The notes beneath the pieces were generated by a model that had not been told where the DNA came from, made no database searches, and was given only the letters and a program-made list of their open reading frames with translations. From assembly GCA_036403235.1 (NCBI GenBank), contig DASWRI010000055.1, positions 1 through 64,000 on the forward strand: 64,000 bases of DNA, in the 5' to 3' direction. Position numbers and translations under genes: made by a program. Shown here piece after piece: positions 18,118 to 26,174 of the stretch (position 1 is its first letter; every line of letters begins with the position of its first letter). Source of the DNA: JBGTFE01 sp036403235. GTDB lineage: Bacteria; Acidobacteriota; Blastocatellia; Pyrinomonadales; Pyrinomonadaceae.

Positions 18118-20403
18118 ATGGCAGATATAGACGCATACAAAGATAAATTCAGCGAGAGCGGACGGAAGGTTTTGGAAACTGCTCTGGACGAGTCGAAACG
18201 GCGCGACCAGAACTATGTTTCAATCGAACATATCCTTCACGCGATTACTACCGAAGAAGCCGAACTTTTTAATTCGACGATGCGCGATTTGGCGGTTGAC
18301 CCTCGCTCGGTCAAACTGCTGATTGAAAAGCGTCTCGAAGCGGGCAGACAGCACATCGGAAAAGGTTTCCGGATTGCGCCCGAAACAACCGAACTTTTTA
18401 AGCGGGCGATGGACAGAGCGCGCTCGCAGGGTCGCCGCGTAATTGAAGCGAGCGATATTTTTTACGTTCTGTCGAATGATGAAAGAAGCCTTCTGAACGA
18501 CGTTCTGCAAAACCTCGGCGTTCCGGCGGAAGAAGTCGCGCAGACGGCGCGAACGAGAATTAGAAAATTGGAAAAAGAAGAAGAAAGAGCGCGCAAAAAA
18601 TACGAACTGCCTTCCTACCTGAAGCATTTCGGAGTGTCATTAAACAAACTGGCGCGGCAGGATAAAATTCCGCCGACCATCGGACGCGAACAGGAAATTC
18701 GTCAGATGATTGAAATCCTCTCGCATCGCGAACGCTCGAATTCGCCGATGCTTGTCGGCGAGCCGGGCGTCGGTAAAACGGCGGTCGTCGAAGGTCTGGC
18801 GCGACTTATCGAGCTTGAACCGGAAAAAGTTCCGGCGCGTCTTCGCGATTCGCATATCGTTCAATTGCAAATGGGCGGACTTGTCGCCGGAACGATGCTG
18901 CGCGGTATGTTCGAGGAACGCATCAAGGGCATTATCGACGAAGTAAAAGAAAAATCGGACATCATTCTTTTTATCGACGAAGCGCACACGATTATCGGCG
19001 CGGGCGCGGCGATGGGAACTTCGTCGGACGCCGGAAACATGTTTAAATCGGCGCTGGCGCGCGGAGAGCTGCGCATTATCGGCGCGACGACTCTGACCGA
19101 ATATAAGGAATATATCGGCGAGGACGAGGCTTTAGCCAGACGTTTTCGTCTGGTCAAGGTCGATGAGCCGACAATCAGCGAGACGAAAGAAATTCTTTAC
19201 GGTCTCAGGCCGCGACTTGAGAAAAATTATTCGGTAACGATTTCCGACGAAGCGATTAACACGGCTCTCGAAATGGCTCCGAAATATATTCGCAATCTGC
19301 ATCTGCCGGACAAGGCCATCGGCTGGCTCGACACGGCTTCGGTAAAAGTGGAAATCAACGAGCCGACTTCGCTGGTCGTGCGTGCTGAACACATTATCGA
19401 AGTCATTTCTCAGGAATCCCGCATTCCGAAAGATATGATTTACCGCGATACGAACGACCGTTTTTCGGCGATGGAGCTCGACCTTGGAAAACGTGTCATC
19501 GGGCAGAAAGAAGCGGTTCGCGCGGTCGCCGAGCGGCTGCGCCTGAACAAAGGCCCGCTCAAGGAAAATCATTACGCGCCCGACGGCGTTCTGCTTTTCC
19601 TCGGCCCGACCGGCGTCGGCAAAACCGAGCTGGCAAAGGCGGTTGCCGAATTTATGTTCGGCGACGAGCAGAAAATGGTTCGCATCGATATGTCGGAATA
19701 CGGCGAGGGAACGGTCGGCATCGAGAAACTTATCGGAATGCCGCGCGGCATCGTCGGCTCGGAGCGCGGCGGAATTTTGACCGAGCAGCTCAGGGAAAAT
19801 CCGTACACGGTTCTGCTGCTTGACGAGGTCGAAAAAGCCAATCCGTATTTGATGAATATCTTCCTTCAGGCTTTTGACGAAGGCTGGCTGACGGACGGGC
19901 GCGGCAAGAAAGTTTATCTTTCGGACGCCATCGTCATCATGACTTCGAACCTGGGCTCGGAAAATTTCAAAAAATACGAAAAGCCGCTTGGTTTCGGACA
20001 AAAAACGCTCGGCGACATAAAAGCCATTAAAGGCGATGTGATGAAAGCCGCCGAAACGCGCTTTTCGCCCGAATTCAGAAATCGAATCGACGAAATCGTT
20101 ATCTTTTCGCCGCTGACGATGGACGAAGTCAAGGAAATCGCCCAGCTTTATCTCGGCAAATTGAAGCGCAATATGGAACGTCAGGGCAAACGCGTGGAAA
20201 TCACCGAAGCGGCGATTGACGCTTTGACCGAAAAAGGCTACAGCCCGGCTTACGGCGCGCGCTTTTTGAAACGATACATCGACCAGAACGTCAAGCTTCC
20301 GATTACAAATGCGTGGAAAACCTCGACGAAGTTTGTGGTCGATGCCGAAGACGGCGAAGTCGTCGTCAAACCGATGGTCGAGCCTTCTTTCAGCTTGAAC
20401 TAA
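18118..20403 (+). CDS. ClpA/ClpC-type AAA+ unfoldase
   Basis: About 761 residues from the ATG at 18118 (MADIDAYKDKF). N-domain repeats run to ~150. D1 has GEPGVGKTAVVEG and IILFIDEAHTIIGAGAAMG; D2 has GPTGVGKTELAKAVAEFMF and TVLLLDEVEKANPYLM. There is no long ClpB-style coiled-coil middle domain. After TSNLGSENFKKYEK the sequence PLGFGQK is placed like the ClpP-binding loop (LGF) of ClpC. So the likely job is feeding proteins to ClpP, not disaggregation. It differs from both classical ClpA and ClpC in detail, so no symbol is given. Own promoter and terminator. Confidence 0.88.
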   Translation: MADIDAYKDKFSESGRKVLETALDESKRRDQNYVSIEHILHAITTEEAELFNSTMRDLAVDPRSVKLLIEKRLEAGRQHIGKGFRIAPETTELFKRAMDRARSQGRRVIEASDIFYVLSNDERSLLNDVLQNLGVPAEEVAQTARTRIRKLEKEEERARKKYELPSYLKHFGVSLNKLARQDKIPPTIGREQEIRQMIEILSHRERSNSPMLVGEPGVGKTAVVEGLARLIELEPEKVPARLRDSHIVQLQMGGLVAGTMLRGMFEERIKGIIDEVKEKSDIILFIDEAHTIIGAGAAMGTSSDAGNMFKSALARGELRIIGATTLTEYKEYIGEDEALARRFRLVKVDEPTISETKEILYGLRPRLEKNYSVTISDEAINTALEMAPKYIRNLHLPDKAIGWLDTASVKVEINEPTSLVVRAEHIIEVISQESRIPKDMIYRDTNDRFSAMELDLGKRVIGQKEAVRAVAERLRLNKGPLKENHYAPDGVLLFLGPTGVGKTELAKAVAEFMFGDEQKMVRIDMSEYGEGTVGIEKLIGMPRGIVGSERGGILTEQLRENPYTVLLLDEVEKANPYLMNIFLQAFDEGWLTDGRGKKVYLSDAIVIMTSNLGSENFKKYEKPLGFGQKTLGDIKAIKGDVMKAAETRFSPEFRNRIDEIVIFSPLTMDEVKEIAQLYLGKLKRNMERQGKRVEITEAAIDALTEKGYSPAYGARFLKRYIDQNVKLPITNAWKTSTKFVVDAEDGEVVVKPMVEPSFSLN

Positions 20404-20428
20404 AGCAGGAGCGAAAAACTCTTGTAAA

Positions 20429-20470
20429 AAAGGCTTCAACGAATAATAATTCGTTGAAGCCTTTTTTTTT
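20429..20470 (+). terminator. Intrinsic terminator after the Clp ATPase gene
   Basis: A perfect 16-bp stem AAAGGCTTCAACGAAT with an AATA loop is followed by ten T residues, 25 bp after the stop codon. Confidence 0.92.
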
Positions 20471-20550
20471 AGGAGCATTATGCGTTTATCAGTTATAGTT
20501 AAATACGACTTCAGACAATAAAAATTAAGAAAACTTAAGATTTACCGAGA

Positions 20551-20578
20551 GACTTTGGTGATAAAATTTCACTAAAGT
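20551..20578 (+). promoter_or_regulatory. Leader hairpin upstream of the YceI gene
   Basis: GACTTTGGTGA / TCACTAAAGTC pair (one G-U) around TAAAATT and are followed by TCTTTTTGTTTT, which looks like a terminator or attenuator 65 bp before the ATG at 20643. The loop contains TGATAAAAT, which could instead be an extended -10 promoter. A related sequence (TTTTGGTGATAAAATCTCA) lies at 21349-21367 before the next gene. Confidence 0.5.
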
Positions 20579-20642
20579 CTTTTTGTTTTGTGAGCGCTTT
20601 TGTTCGGACGAGAGACTTTTTAAATATCAAGGAGGAACGAAT

Positions 20643-21305
20643 ATGAAGTTACGGATTGTTTTATTTGTGCTGCTTGCGCTCGGTGCGAGTTTTTTATTTG
20701 CCTACGGTCGATTTATCGTTCCGGTAAAAACCGGAACGCTTGTCAATTTGCCGCTGGCTCATTATAAAATTGATTCCTCTCAATCAAAATTTATGGTTCA
20801 CGCTTCGCGCGGCGGGTTGGCGTGGTTTAAAGGACACAGCCACGAGATTGCCGTTCGCGAATTTGGCGGCGACGCGGAACTGGCAATGGATTTAAGCAAT
20901 CCGGCAACGCTCGAAATGTCGATTCGCGCCGATTCGCTCGAAGAAACGAGCGATGTTTTTACCGCCGAGCAAAAAAAGATTATCAACAAGGAGCTCGACG
21001 AAATTGTTCTCGAAGCCGCGAAATATCCCGAAATTACATTCAAAAGCACGGACGTCAAAGGAAATATAAACGGCGCCGAGTTTGATGTAAAAATCGGCGG
21101 CGATATGACTCTGCACGGCATCACAAAACGGGTCGTCATTCCCGCGCGCGTTACGGTGAGCGGTGATACAATGCGAGCACAGGGCGAGTTTTCGATTAAT
21201 CGCAAGGATTTTAAAGTCAACGCGACCGACGCTTTTCACGGCTTTGTGCGCATTAAGCATAAACTGAAATTTACGTTTGATATCGTCGCGCGCAAAATTT
21301 CGTAA
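20643..21305 (+). CDS. YceI family periplasmic protein
   Basis: 220 residues from the ATG at 20643, preceded by AAGGAGGAACGAAT. A signal sequence or anchor covers residues 1-22. The YceI lipocalin-like barrel follows: HYKIDSSQSKFMVHASRGG, FKGHSHEIAVREFGGDAEL, ITFKSTDVKG and GDMTLHGITKRVVIPARV, ending in FSINRKDFKVNATD. Family members bind polyisoprenoid-like amphiphiles in the periplasm. Single gene with its own leader. Confidence 0.9.
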   Translation: MKLRIVLFVLLALGASFLFAYGRFIVPVKTGTLVNLPLAHYKIDSSQSKFMVHASRGGLAWFKGHSHEIAVREFGGDAELAMDLSNPATLEMSIRADSLEETSDVFTAEQKKIINKELDEIVLEAAKYPEITFKSTDVKGNINGAEFDVKIGGDMTLHGITKRVVIPARVTVSGDTMRAQGEFSINRKDFKVNATDAFHGFVRIKHKLKFTFDIVARKIS

Positions 21306-21392
21306 AAAGATTTTTTCGAATAAAAATTAAAAATTTCCGCATCAAAGATTTTGGTGATAAAATCTCATCATAGCCTTTTGCTCTGAAAACAG

Positions 21393-22088
21393 ATGAATAA
21401 AATTTTTATTTCAGTTATTTTTGCGCTCTGTTTCTGCGCTCTCGTTCGGGCGCAGGAAACGCAGACCAATTCCGCAAGCTCTTCGAAAGACGTAAAAACA
21501 AATCCGCAAGCTTCGACCGACGGGGCGGCAAAAGGAATTCGATTGCTTTCCCGACCGGGCGCGCTTTACACCGATATTGCCAAAAGAAACGACGCGGAAG
21601 GAAAAGTGACTCTAAAAGTCGCTTTTCTCGCTTCGGGTGAAATCGGCGAGATTTCCGTCGTTTCGGGTTTGCCCTACGGTTTGACCGAGCAGGCAATCAA
21701 GGCGGCCAGACAAATTAAATTTGAGCCCGCGAAGAAGAATAATCAGCCGTATAGTGTCTTCAAAACCGTCGTTTACAGCTTTTCCGTCCCGCGTTTGGAA
21801 GACGAAAAAGAAATAAAAAAGCGCGCCGTCATTATCGAACAGCCGAAAGCGGAATTTCCGGCGGAACAAAATTACAAGAATATGAGCGGAACTGTCACGG
21901 TGACGGTAATTTTAACGTCCTTCGACGAGATTCAAATCCAGTTCATCAAGAGCGATTTGCCGCAGGCATTTAAGGATAAGGCTATGAAAGCGGCGAGTAA
22001 AATAAAATACGAGCCGGCTCTTTTGAAAAATGATGTAAAAGCCTCTGTCATCAGAGAAATTGTATATGAATTTAAACCGGAAAATTAA
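21393..22088 (+). CDS. Secreted protein with two TonB C-terminal-like domains
   Basis: 231 residues. The signal peptide ends CALVRAQ. Residues ~50-135 are a TonB-C domain (DIAKRNDAEGKVTLKVAFLA, then AIKAARQIKFEPAKKN). Residues ~145-230 are a second, more divergent copy (AEFPAEQNYKNMSGTVTVTV, AMKAASKIKYEPALLKND). No transmembrane anchor other than the signal. It overlaps the next gene by 23 bp, so the two are coupled. Exact partner is unknown. Confidence 0.85.
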   Translation: MNKIFISVIFALCFCALVRAQETQTNSASSSKDVKTNPQASTDGAAKGIRLLSRPGALYTDIAKRNDAEGKVTLKVAFLASGEIGEISVVSGLPYGLTEQAIKAARQIKFEPAKKNNQPYSVFKTVVYSFSVPRLEDEKEIKKRAVIIEQPKAEFPAEQNYKNMSGTVTVTVILTSFDEIQIQFIKSDLPQAFKDKAMKAASKIKYEPALLKNDVKASVIREIVYEFKPEN

Positions 22089-22875
22089 AATTGTCTTTCA
22101 GATTTTTTTTCTTGCTGTTTTTGCCTTCGTCCCGGCAAACTTGTCATTAGCGCAAAGCTTGAAAGTTGACGAGAAAGCCGAAGCGGTCGTCAAACGCGCC
22201 GTCGAAAATTTGGGCGGCGATAAATATTTGCAGGTCAAATCGCAAATCGGGCACGGGAAATATCACATTTTGCGCGACGGCGCGCCGATTTCTTACCAGA
22301 GCTTTGTCGACGTCATCGTTTATCCGGACAAAGAGCGCACCGAGTTCAAAGTTGGCGGCGCGAAAAACATCCAGACCAATTCGGGCGACGGCGGCTGGGT
22401 TTTCGACGGCGCGGCGCAAACCGTCAGCGAGCAGTCAAAAGAACAAATCGACAATTTCAAACGCGGCATCCGGACGAGCCTCGATTATCTTCTGCGCGAA
22501 TACTGGCGCGGAAAAGCGAATTTAATTTACGGCGGCAAACGCGAAGCCGGCATCGGCAAGCGAAACGAAGTCGTTAAGCTCGAATTTGAAGATTTTGCGG
22601 TCGAGTTCGAATTTACGGCGAGCGACGGAATGCCCTTCAAAGCGCTCTACAAACGGACAGGCCCGGACAACGAAGAAGTAAAAGAAGAAGATCGATACGC
22701 GCAGTTTGTCGATATCCAGGGCATCAAAACGCCTTTTATCATCGACCATTTCTCCGGCGGCGTGCAGACGAGCCGCATCAATTACGAAACGATGGAATTT
22801 AACAAAGCCGTCCCCGATTCGATTTTCGCAAAGCCCTCGAGCGCGAAGGATGTAAAAAAAGATTTGAAGCTTTAA
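22066..22875 (+). CDS. Secreted LolA-like / outer-membrane lipoprotein-sorting-type protein
   Basis: About 269 residues. The signal peptide ends FVPANLSLAQ. Mature sequence ELGG-type opening (KAEAVVKRAVENLGGDKYLQ) leads into repeated beta strands such as KRNEVVKLEFEDFAVEFEF, ending DRYAQFVDIQGIKTPFIIDH and FNKAVPDSIFAKP. This pattern resembles the LolA/LppX half-barrel proteins that carry lipids or lipoproteins across the periplasm. The match is by pattern only. Translationally coupled to the double TonB-C gene. Confidence 0.7.
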   Translation: MNLNRKIKIVFQIFFLAVFAFVPANLSLAQSLKVDEKAEAVVKRAVENLGGDKYLQVKSQIGHGKYHILRDGAPISYQSFVDVIVYPDKERTEFKVGGAKNIQTNSGDGGWVFDGAAQTVSEQSKEQIDNFKRGIRTSLDYLLREYWRGKANLIYGGKREAGIGKRNEVVKLEFEDFAVEFEFTASDGMPFKALYKRTGPDNEEVKEEDRYAQFVDIQGIKTPFIIDHFSGGVQTSRINYETMEFNKAVPDSIFAKPSSAKDVKKDLKL

Positions 22876-22880
22876 AATTA

Positions 22881-22957
22881 GGAACAAGTAACAAGTGAAG
22901 AGGGACGAGAGAATTTATAAACTCTCTCGTCCCTCTTCACTTGTCTCTATTCACTTA
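22881..22957. repeat. Heptamer palindrome between convergent genes
   Basis: AACAAGT AACAAGT GAAGAGG GACGAGA and the complementary arm CTCTCGTCCCTCTTCACTTG form a long hairpin between convergent genes. The stop codon of the RNase E/G gene lies in its right edge. Confidence 0.85.
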
Positions 22958-25606
22958 AACAAAAGCAAAATCGAACTGATTCTGGTGAATCGACGGGTCG
23001 CTCGTGATATCGACGTTGCCGAGATAAGCTTCGATTTCTTCGAGAACGGTTTGTTCCGTGTTTCTGAGAGCCGAGGAAACTTCCGGGTGAGTTCTCAAAG
23101 TCGTCTGTTTGACGTCGTCGAGATTTCTCGAAAGTCGTCTCGCTTCTTCGAGAATTTCGTAGCAGACGGTCTGCGGCGATTTTACCCAGCCCGCGCCTTC
23201 GCAGTATTCGCACGGCGAGCAGAGCGTTCTTTCGAGCGACTGTTTGACGCGTTTTCGAGTCATGATAATCAAGCCGAAATCGTTGTAAGACAAAACTTTC
23301 GTCGGCGATTTGTCGGTCGAAAGCGCGTCCTGCAAAATCGACATCACCTTGTGGCGATTGCGTCGGTCTTCCATATCGATTAAATCGAGCACGATGATTC
23401 CGCCGAGGTCGCGCAGGCGAATCTGGCGCGCGATTTCCTCGACCGCTTCCATATTCGTCTTCGTAATCGTGTCTTCGAGACGCGCGTTGCCCTTACCGAC
23501 AAATTTTCCGGTGTTGACGTCAATCGCGACCAGCGCTTCGGTTTGATTGATGACGAGATAGCCGCCCGATTTCAGCCACACGCGCGGCTTTAAGGCTTTT
23601 TCGATTTCGTCCTGCACGTTGAACGCTTCGAGAATCGGTTCGTCGCGCGTGTAAAGCTTGACGCGCTTGACCATACGCGGCTGGATGCGGTTGATAAATT
23701 CGACGATTCTCAAATATTCTTCTTCCGAATCGACGCGAATCGCCGTGTATTCGTCCGACAGATGGTCGCGCAGAAGGCGCTGGATAATGTCCAAATCCTG
23801 GTGGACGAGCGCGGGCGATTTCTTTTTCTCCGACGCTTTTTTGACGTCGAGCCAGGTGCGCACGAGATACCGCGCGTCCTGTCGCAAATCTTCCTCGCTG
23901 ATTCCGACTCCGGCCGTCCTGACGATAAAACCGCCGGACGGAACGTCTTCTTCGGCGCGAATTTTCTGAATCAAAGTGCGCAAACGTCCGCGCTCGCTCG
24001 AAGATTCGATTTTGCGCGAAACGCCCAGGTGTTCAATCGTCGGCATATAGACGAGAAAACGTCCGGGCAGAGCGATGTGCGAAGTGATGCGCGCGCCTTT
24101 GCGGGCAATCGGTTCTTTGGCGATTTGGACGAGAATTTCCTGTCCCTCGCGCAAAAGGTCGGTAATCGTCGGCTGTGCGGGACGCTCGCGGCGTTCCTCG
24201 CGCCGGGCGCGCTCAGGATATTTGCGCTCGCTGCCTCCACCGCCGTTGCTGCCCTGAAATTTCGGTGCGGGCGGCGGCGCAGGAAGTTCGTTTTCGTTCG
24301 ACTCTCTTTCGTCCGTCTTTCCCTCTTGCCCGGTTCTCGCGCGCCCGCCGCGACGACCGCGACCGCCGCGCCGCGCCGCCATCTGTGACGTGTCGCCCGA
24401 ATCTTTGACGCTCGCTTCGCCGTCTTCCAATCTTTCGCCTTTAGGTTTTTTGCCGCCGCGCGATTTTTTGCGTGATTTTGTCTGCGCCGGAGCTTCGGCC
24501 TGCGCGCCGGTTTCATTGTCTGCGGATGATTCCTGAGCTTTCGCCGAACCATCCGAGTTTTTCGATTTTGGCGAGCGCGATTTTTTCGATTTCTGTCTTT
24601 CGTCGCGCTGCGGCGCAGACGTTTCCGAAGCCGTCTCGGCCGGCGCAATCCATTCGGAAATTATTTCCGGCTCGGGCGTATCTCCGGTCGGCGCGCCTTT
24701 TTTCTTTCCTTTTCCGCCGCGGCGGCCTCTGGATTTTTTCGTTTCGGCCTGCGGCTCGGCGTCGTCTTCGTCGGCAATTCGCTCGAAACCGCTCGCGGCG
24801 CCCGACACCGAATTTATCAATGAGCCGACTTCCGCCGTTCCCGCGCTTTCCATATCAAATTCGACGGCGCGAACTTTGTCGAAAATTGCCTCCTGCCGGT
24901 AGGCGTCCTTAAACATCTCGCCCGTGTCTTCGTCATCGACAACGCGCTCGAAACTCGAATCGTCCGGCTCAAAGGCAGGCGCGCTTTCCTCTTTAATCTG
25001 CGAACGACGTTCATTCCTTTCGGCGGGAGCGGTTTCCGTTTCCTGCGCCAATTTTCCTTTTTTGCCGCGACGCGATTTTCCGCGTTTGCCTTTCGGCGCT
25101 TCATCCGCCTGTTCGTCGGAAATTTTTTCGAAGATTTCTTCCGAAAAAATTTCCCGCGGCTCTTCGCCGAATAATTCTTCTTCGACCTCGGTTTCCAGCT
25201 CGGCGTAATCTTCTGCATCGGATTCGACCAAAGGCTCGGCGATTTCCTGAACGGCTTCCATCTGTTTCTCGCGTTCGAGGCGCGCGCGCTCAATCTGCTC
25301 GTCGGCTTCTTTTTTGGCTTCTTCGGGCGTCGATTTTTTGGATTTTTCCATCACGATGCGCTCGATTTCCTCTTCCTCGTCGAAAAAGTCGGAAACATAA
25401 AGAAACCCGTCGCGCTCCAAACCGATTTCGACAAAAGCCGACTGCATTCCGGGTAGAACGCGCTGAACGCGGCCTTTGTAGATATTCCCGACGACGCCGG
25501 AATTTTCCTCGCCGCGCTCGATATAAAATTCGGTCACCTTGCCGTTATCGAGAACGGCGATTTTCTTTTCGCGCCCGTTGACGCTGATAATCATTTCTTT
25601 CGACAT
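22955..25606 (-). CDS. rng: Ribonuclease E/G family with long insertion in the S1 domain
   Basis: 883 residues. The S1 domain begins normally (GVVGNIYKGRVQRVLPGMQS, AFVEIGLERDGFLYVSDFF, to residue ~74). About 400 charged, low-complexity residues follow (~75-477, rich in E, K, R, S, G). The S1 domain then resumes at DLLREGQEILVQIAKEPIA. The DNase I-like catalytic part has AIDVNTGKFVG and VLDLIDMEDRRNR, which hold the two metal aspartates. The Zn-link region is CSPCEYCEGAG. So the core is an active-looking endoribonuclease for mRNA decay and rRNA maturation. The insert position is unusual; E. coli RNase E has its disordered scaffold at the C-terminus. Confidence 0.92.
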   Translation of the reverse strand: MSKEMIISVNGREKKIAVLDNGKVTEFYIERGEENSGVVGNIYKGRVQRVLPGMQSAFVEIGLERDGFLYVSDFFDEEEEIERIVMEKSKKSTPEEAKKEADEQIERARLEREKQMEAVQEIAEPLVESDAEDYAELETEVEEELFGEEPREIFSEEIFEKISDEQADEAPKGKRGKSRRGKKGKLAQETETAPAERNERRSQIKEESAPAFEPDDSSFERVVDDEDTGEMFKDAYRQEAIFDKVRAVEFDMESAGTAEVGSLINSVSGAASGFERIADEDDAEPQAETKKSRGRRGGKGKKKGAPTGDTPEPEIISEWIAPAETASETSAPQRDERQKSKKSRSPKSKNSDGSAKAQESSADNETGAQAEAPAQTKSRKKSRGGKKPKGERLEDGEASVKDSGDTSQMAARRGGRGRRGGRARTGQEGKTDERESNENELPAPPPAPKFQGSNGGGGSERKYPERARREERRERPAQPTITDLLREGQEILVQIAKEPIARKGARITSHIALPGRFLVYMPTIEHLGVSRKIESSSERGRLRTLIQKIRAEEDVPSGGFIVRTAGVGISEEDLRQDARYLVRTWLDVKKASEKKKSPALVHQDLDIIQRLLRDHLSDEYTAIRVDSEEEYLRIVEFINRIQPRMVKRVKLYTRDEPILEAFNVQDEIEKALKPRVWLKSGGYLVINQTEALVAIDVNTGKFVGKGNARLEDTITKTNMEAVEEIARQIRLRDLGGIIVLDLIDMEDRRNRHKVMSILQDALSTDKSPTKVLSYNDFGLIIMTRKRVKQSLERTLCSPCEYCEGAGWVKSPQTVCYEILEEARRLSRNLDDVKQTTLRTHPEVSSALRNTEQTVLEEIEAYLGNVDITSDPSIHQNQFDFAFV

Positions 25607-26093
25607 ATTTTTTAAAATTGATGAGCCAGAGGTTATAAATTAGAGGGCGCGCAAGCCAGAAAAATGCTGACTGCTGACCACCGACCGCTGACCGTTTTTC
25701 ACGGCTTAAAGATTTTAGATTGAATGCAAAGGCGAAGAAAAGGAATTTTTACGGACTACGGCAAAAGGTCTCGCCGGAGCGGATTTAGCGTTTTTTTTCT
25801 GATTTATCGTGTTTTGCGAATTGTTTTCCAAAACAACGGGAAAATTGAGTTTTATCACGCAGGAATCTCTTTTCGGAAGCGATTAATCTTTCTCGTCGCT
25901 TCTTTAACTCAGCCGGGGAGCGCAAAATCTATTGCTTTTAATCGCGCTCGAAACCCGTCTGAAACTTTTCTTCCGACAAATCTGATTTGCCGGTAAAATC
26001 CTTTAATCTCGTTCGTCTGCCGCGTTTGTCTGCAAACGCTCAAAACAACATCTTTAAGCAAACTTCGGATAGTATAAATGAAAATTTCAAATT
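25607..26093. other. Long intergenic region without convincing gene
   Basis: About 490 bp between the divergent RNase E/G and DNA polymerase genes. It starts with a heptamer array (25666-25693: GCTGACT, GCTGACC, ACCGACC, GCTGACC) that has no obvious inverted partner. The remainder holds a possible hairpin TTGTTTTCCAAAACAA near 25823. An open frame of 90 codons shows no coding character. Promoters for both flanking genes are expected here but none stands out. Confidence 0.6.
25666..25693 (-). repeat. Heptamer array upstream of RNase E/G gene
   Basis: Four units GCTGACT, GCTGACC, ACCGACC, GCTGACC in exact 7-bp phase. Confidence 0.75.
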
Positions 26094-26172
26094 GGTAAAT
26101 GGTAAATGTTAAATCGCGTAATTTTTGCGCGTCCGGCATTTACCATTTATCGTTTCCGATTTACCATTTAAT
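26094..26172. repeat. Heptamer palindrome just before polymerase gene
   Basis: GGTAAAT GGTAAAT GTTAAAT on the left and ATTTACC ATTTATC ... ATTTACC ATTTAAT on the right. The right arm ends two bases before the ATG at 26175, so the hairpin would overlap the ribosome-binding region. Confidence 0.85.
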
Positions 26173-26174
26173 TT

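Noticed and set aside
19132..20478. 448-codon open frame antisense to the Clp ATPase
   Set aside because: Shadow frame produced by codon bias in the certain ClpA/C-like gene; the sequence has no family features and runs through that gene's terminator.
23762..24388. Long plus-strand frames inside the RNase E/G insert region
   Set aside because: Low-complexity Arg/Ala translations of the antisense of the charged insert; the RNase frame is continuous and carries all catalytic motifs.
25724..25996. 90-codon frame in the gap between RNase E/G and polymerase genes
   Set aside because: No ribosome site, no similarity that I recognise, and composition unlike nearby genes.
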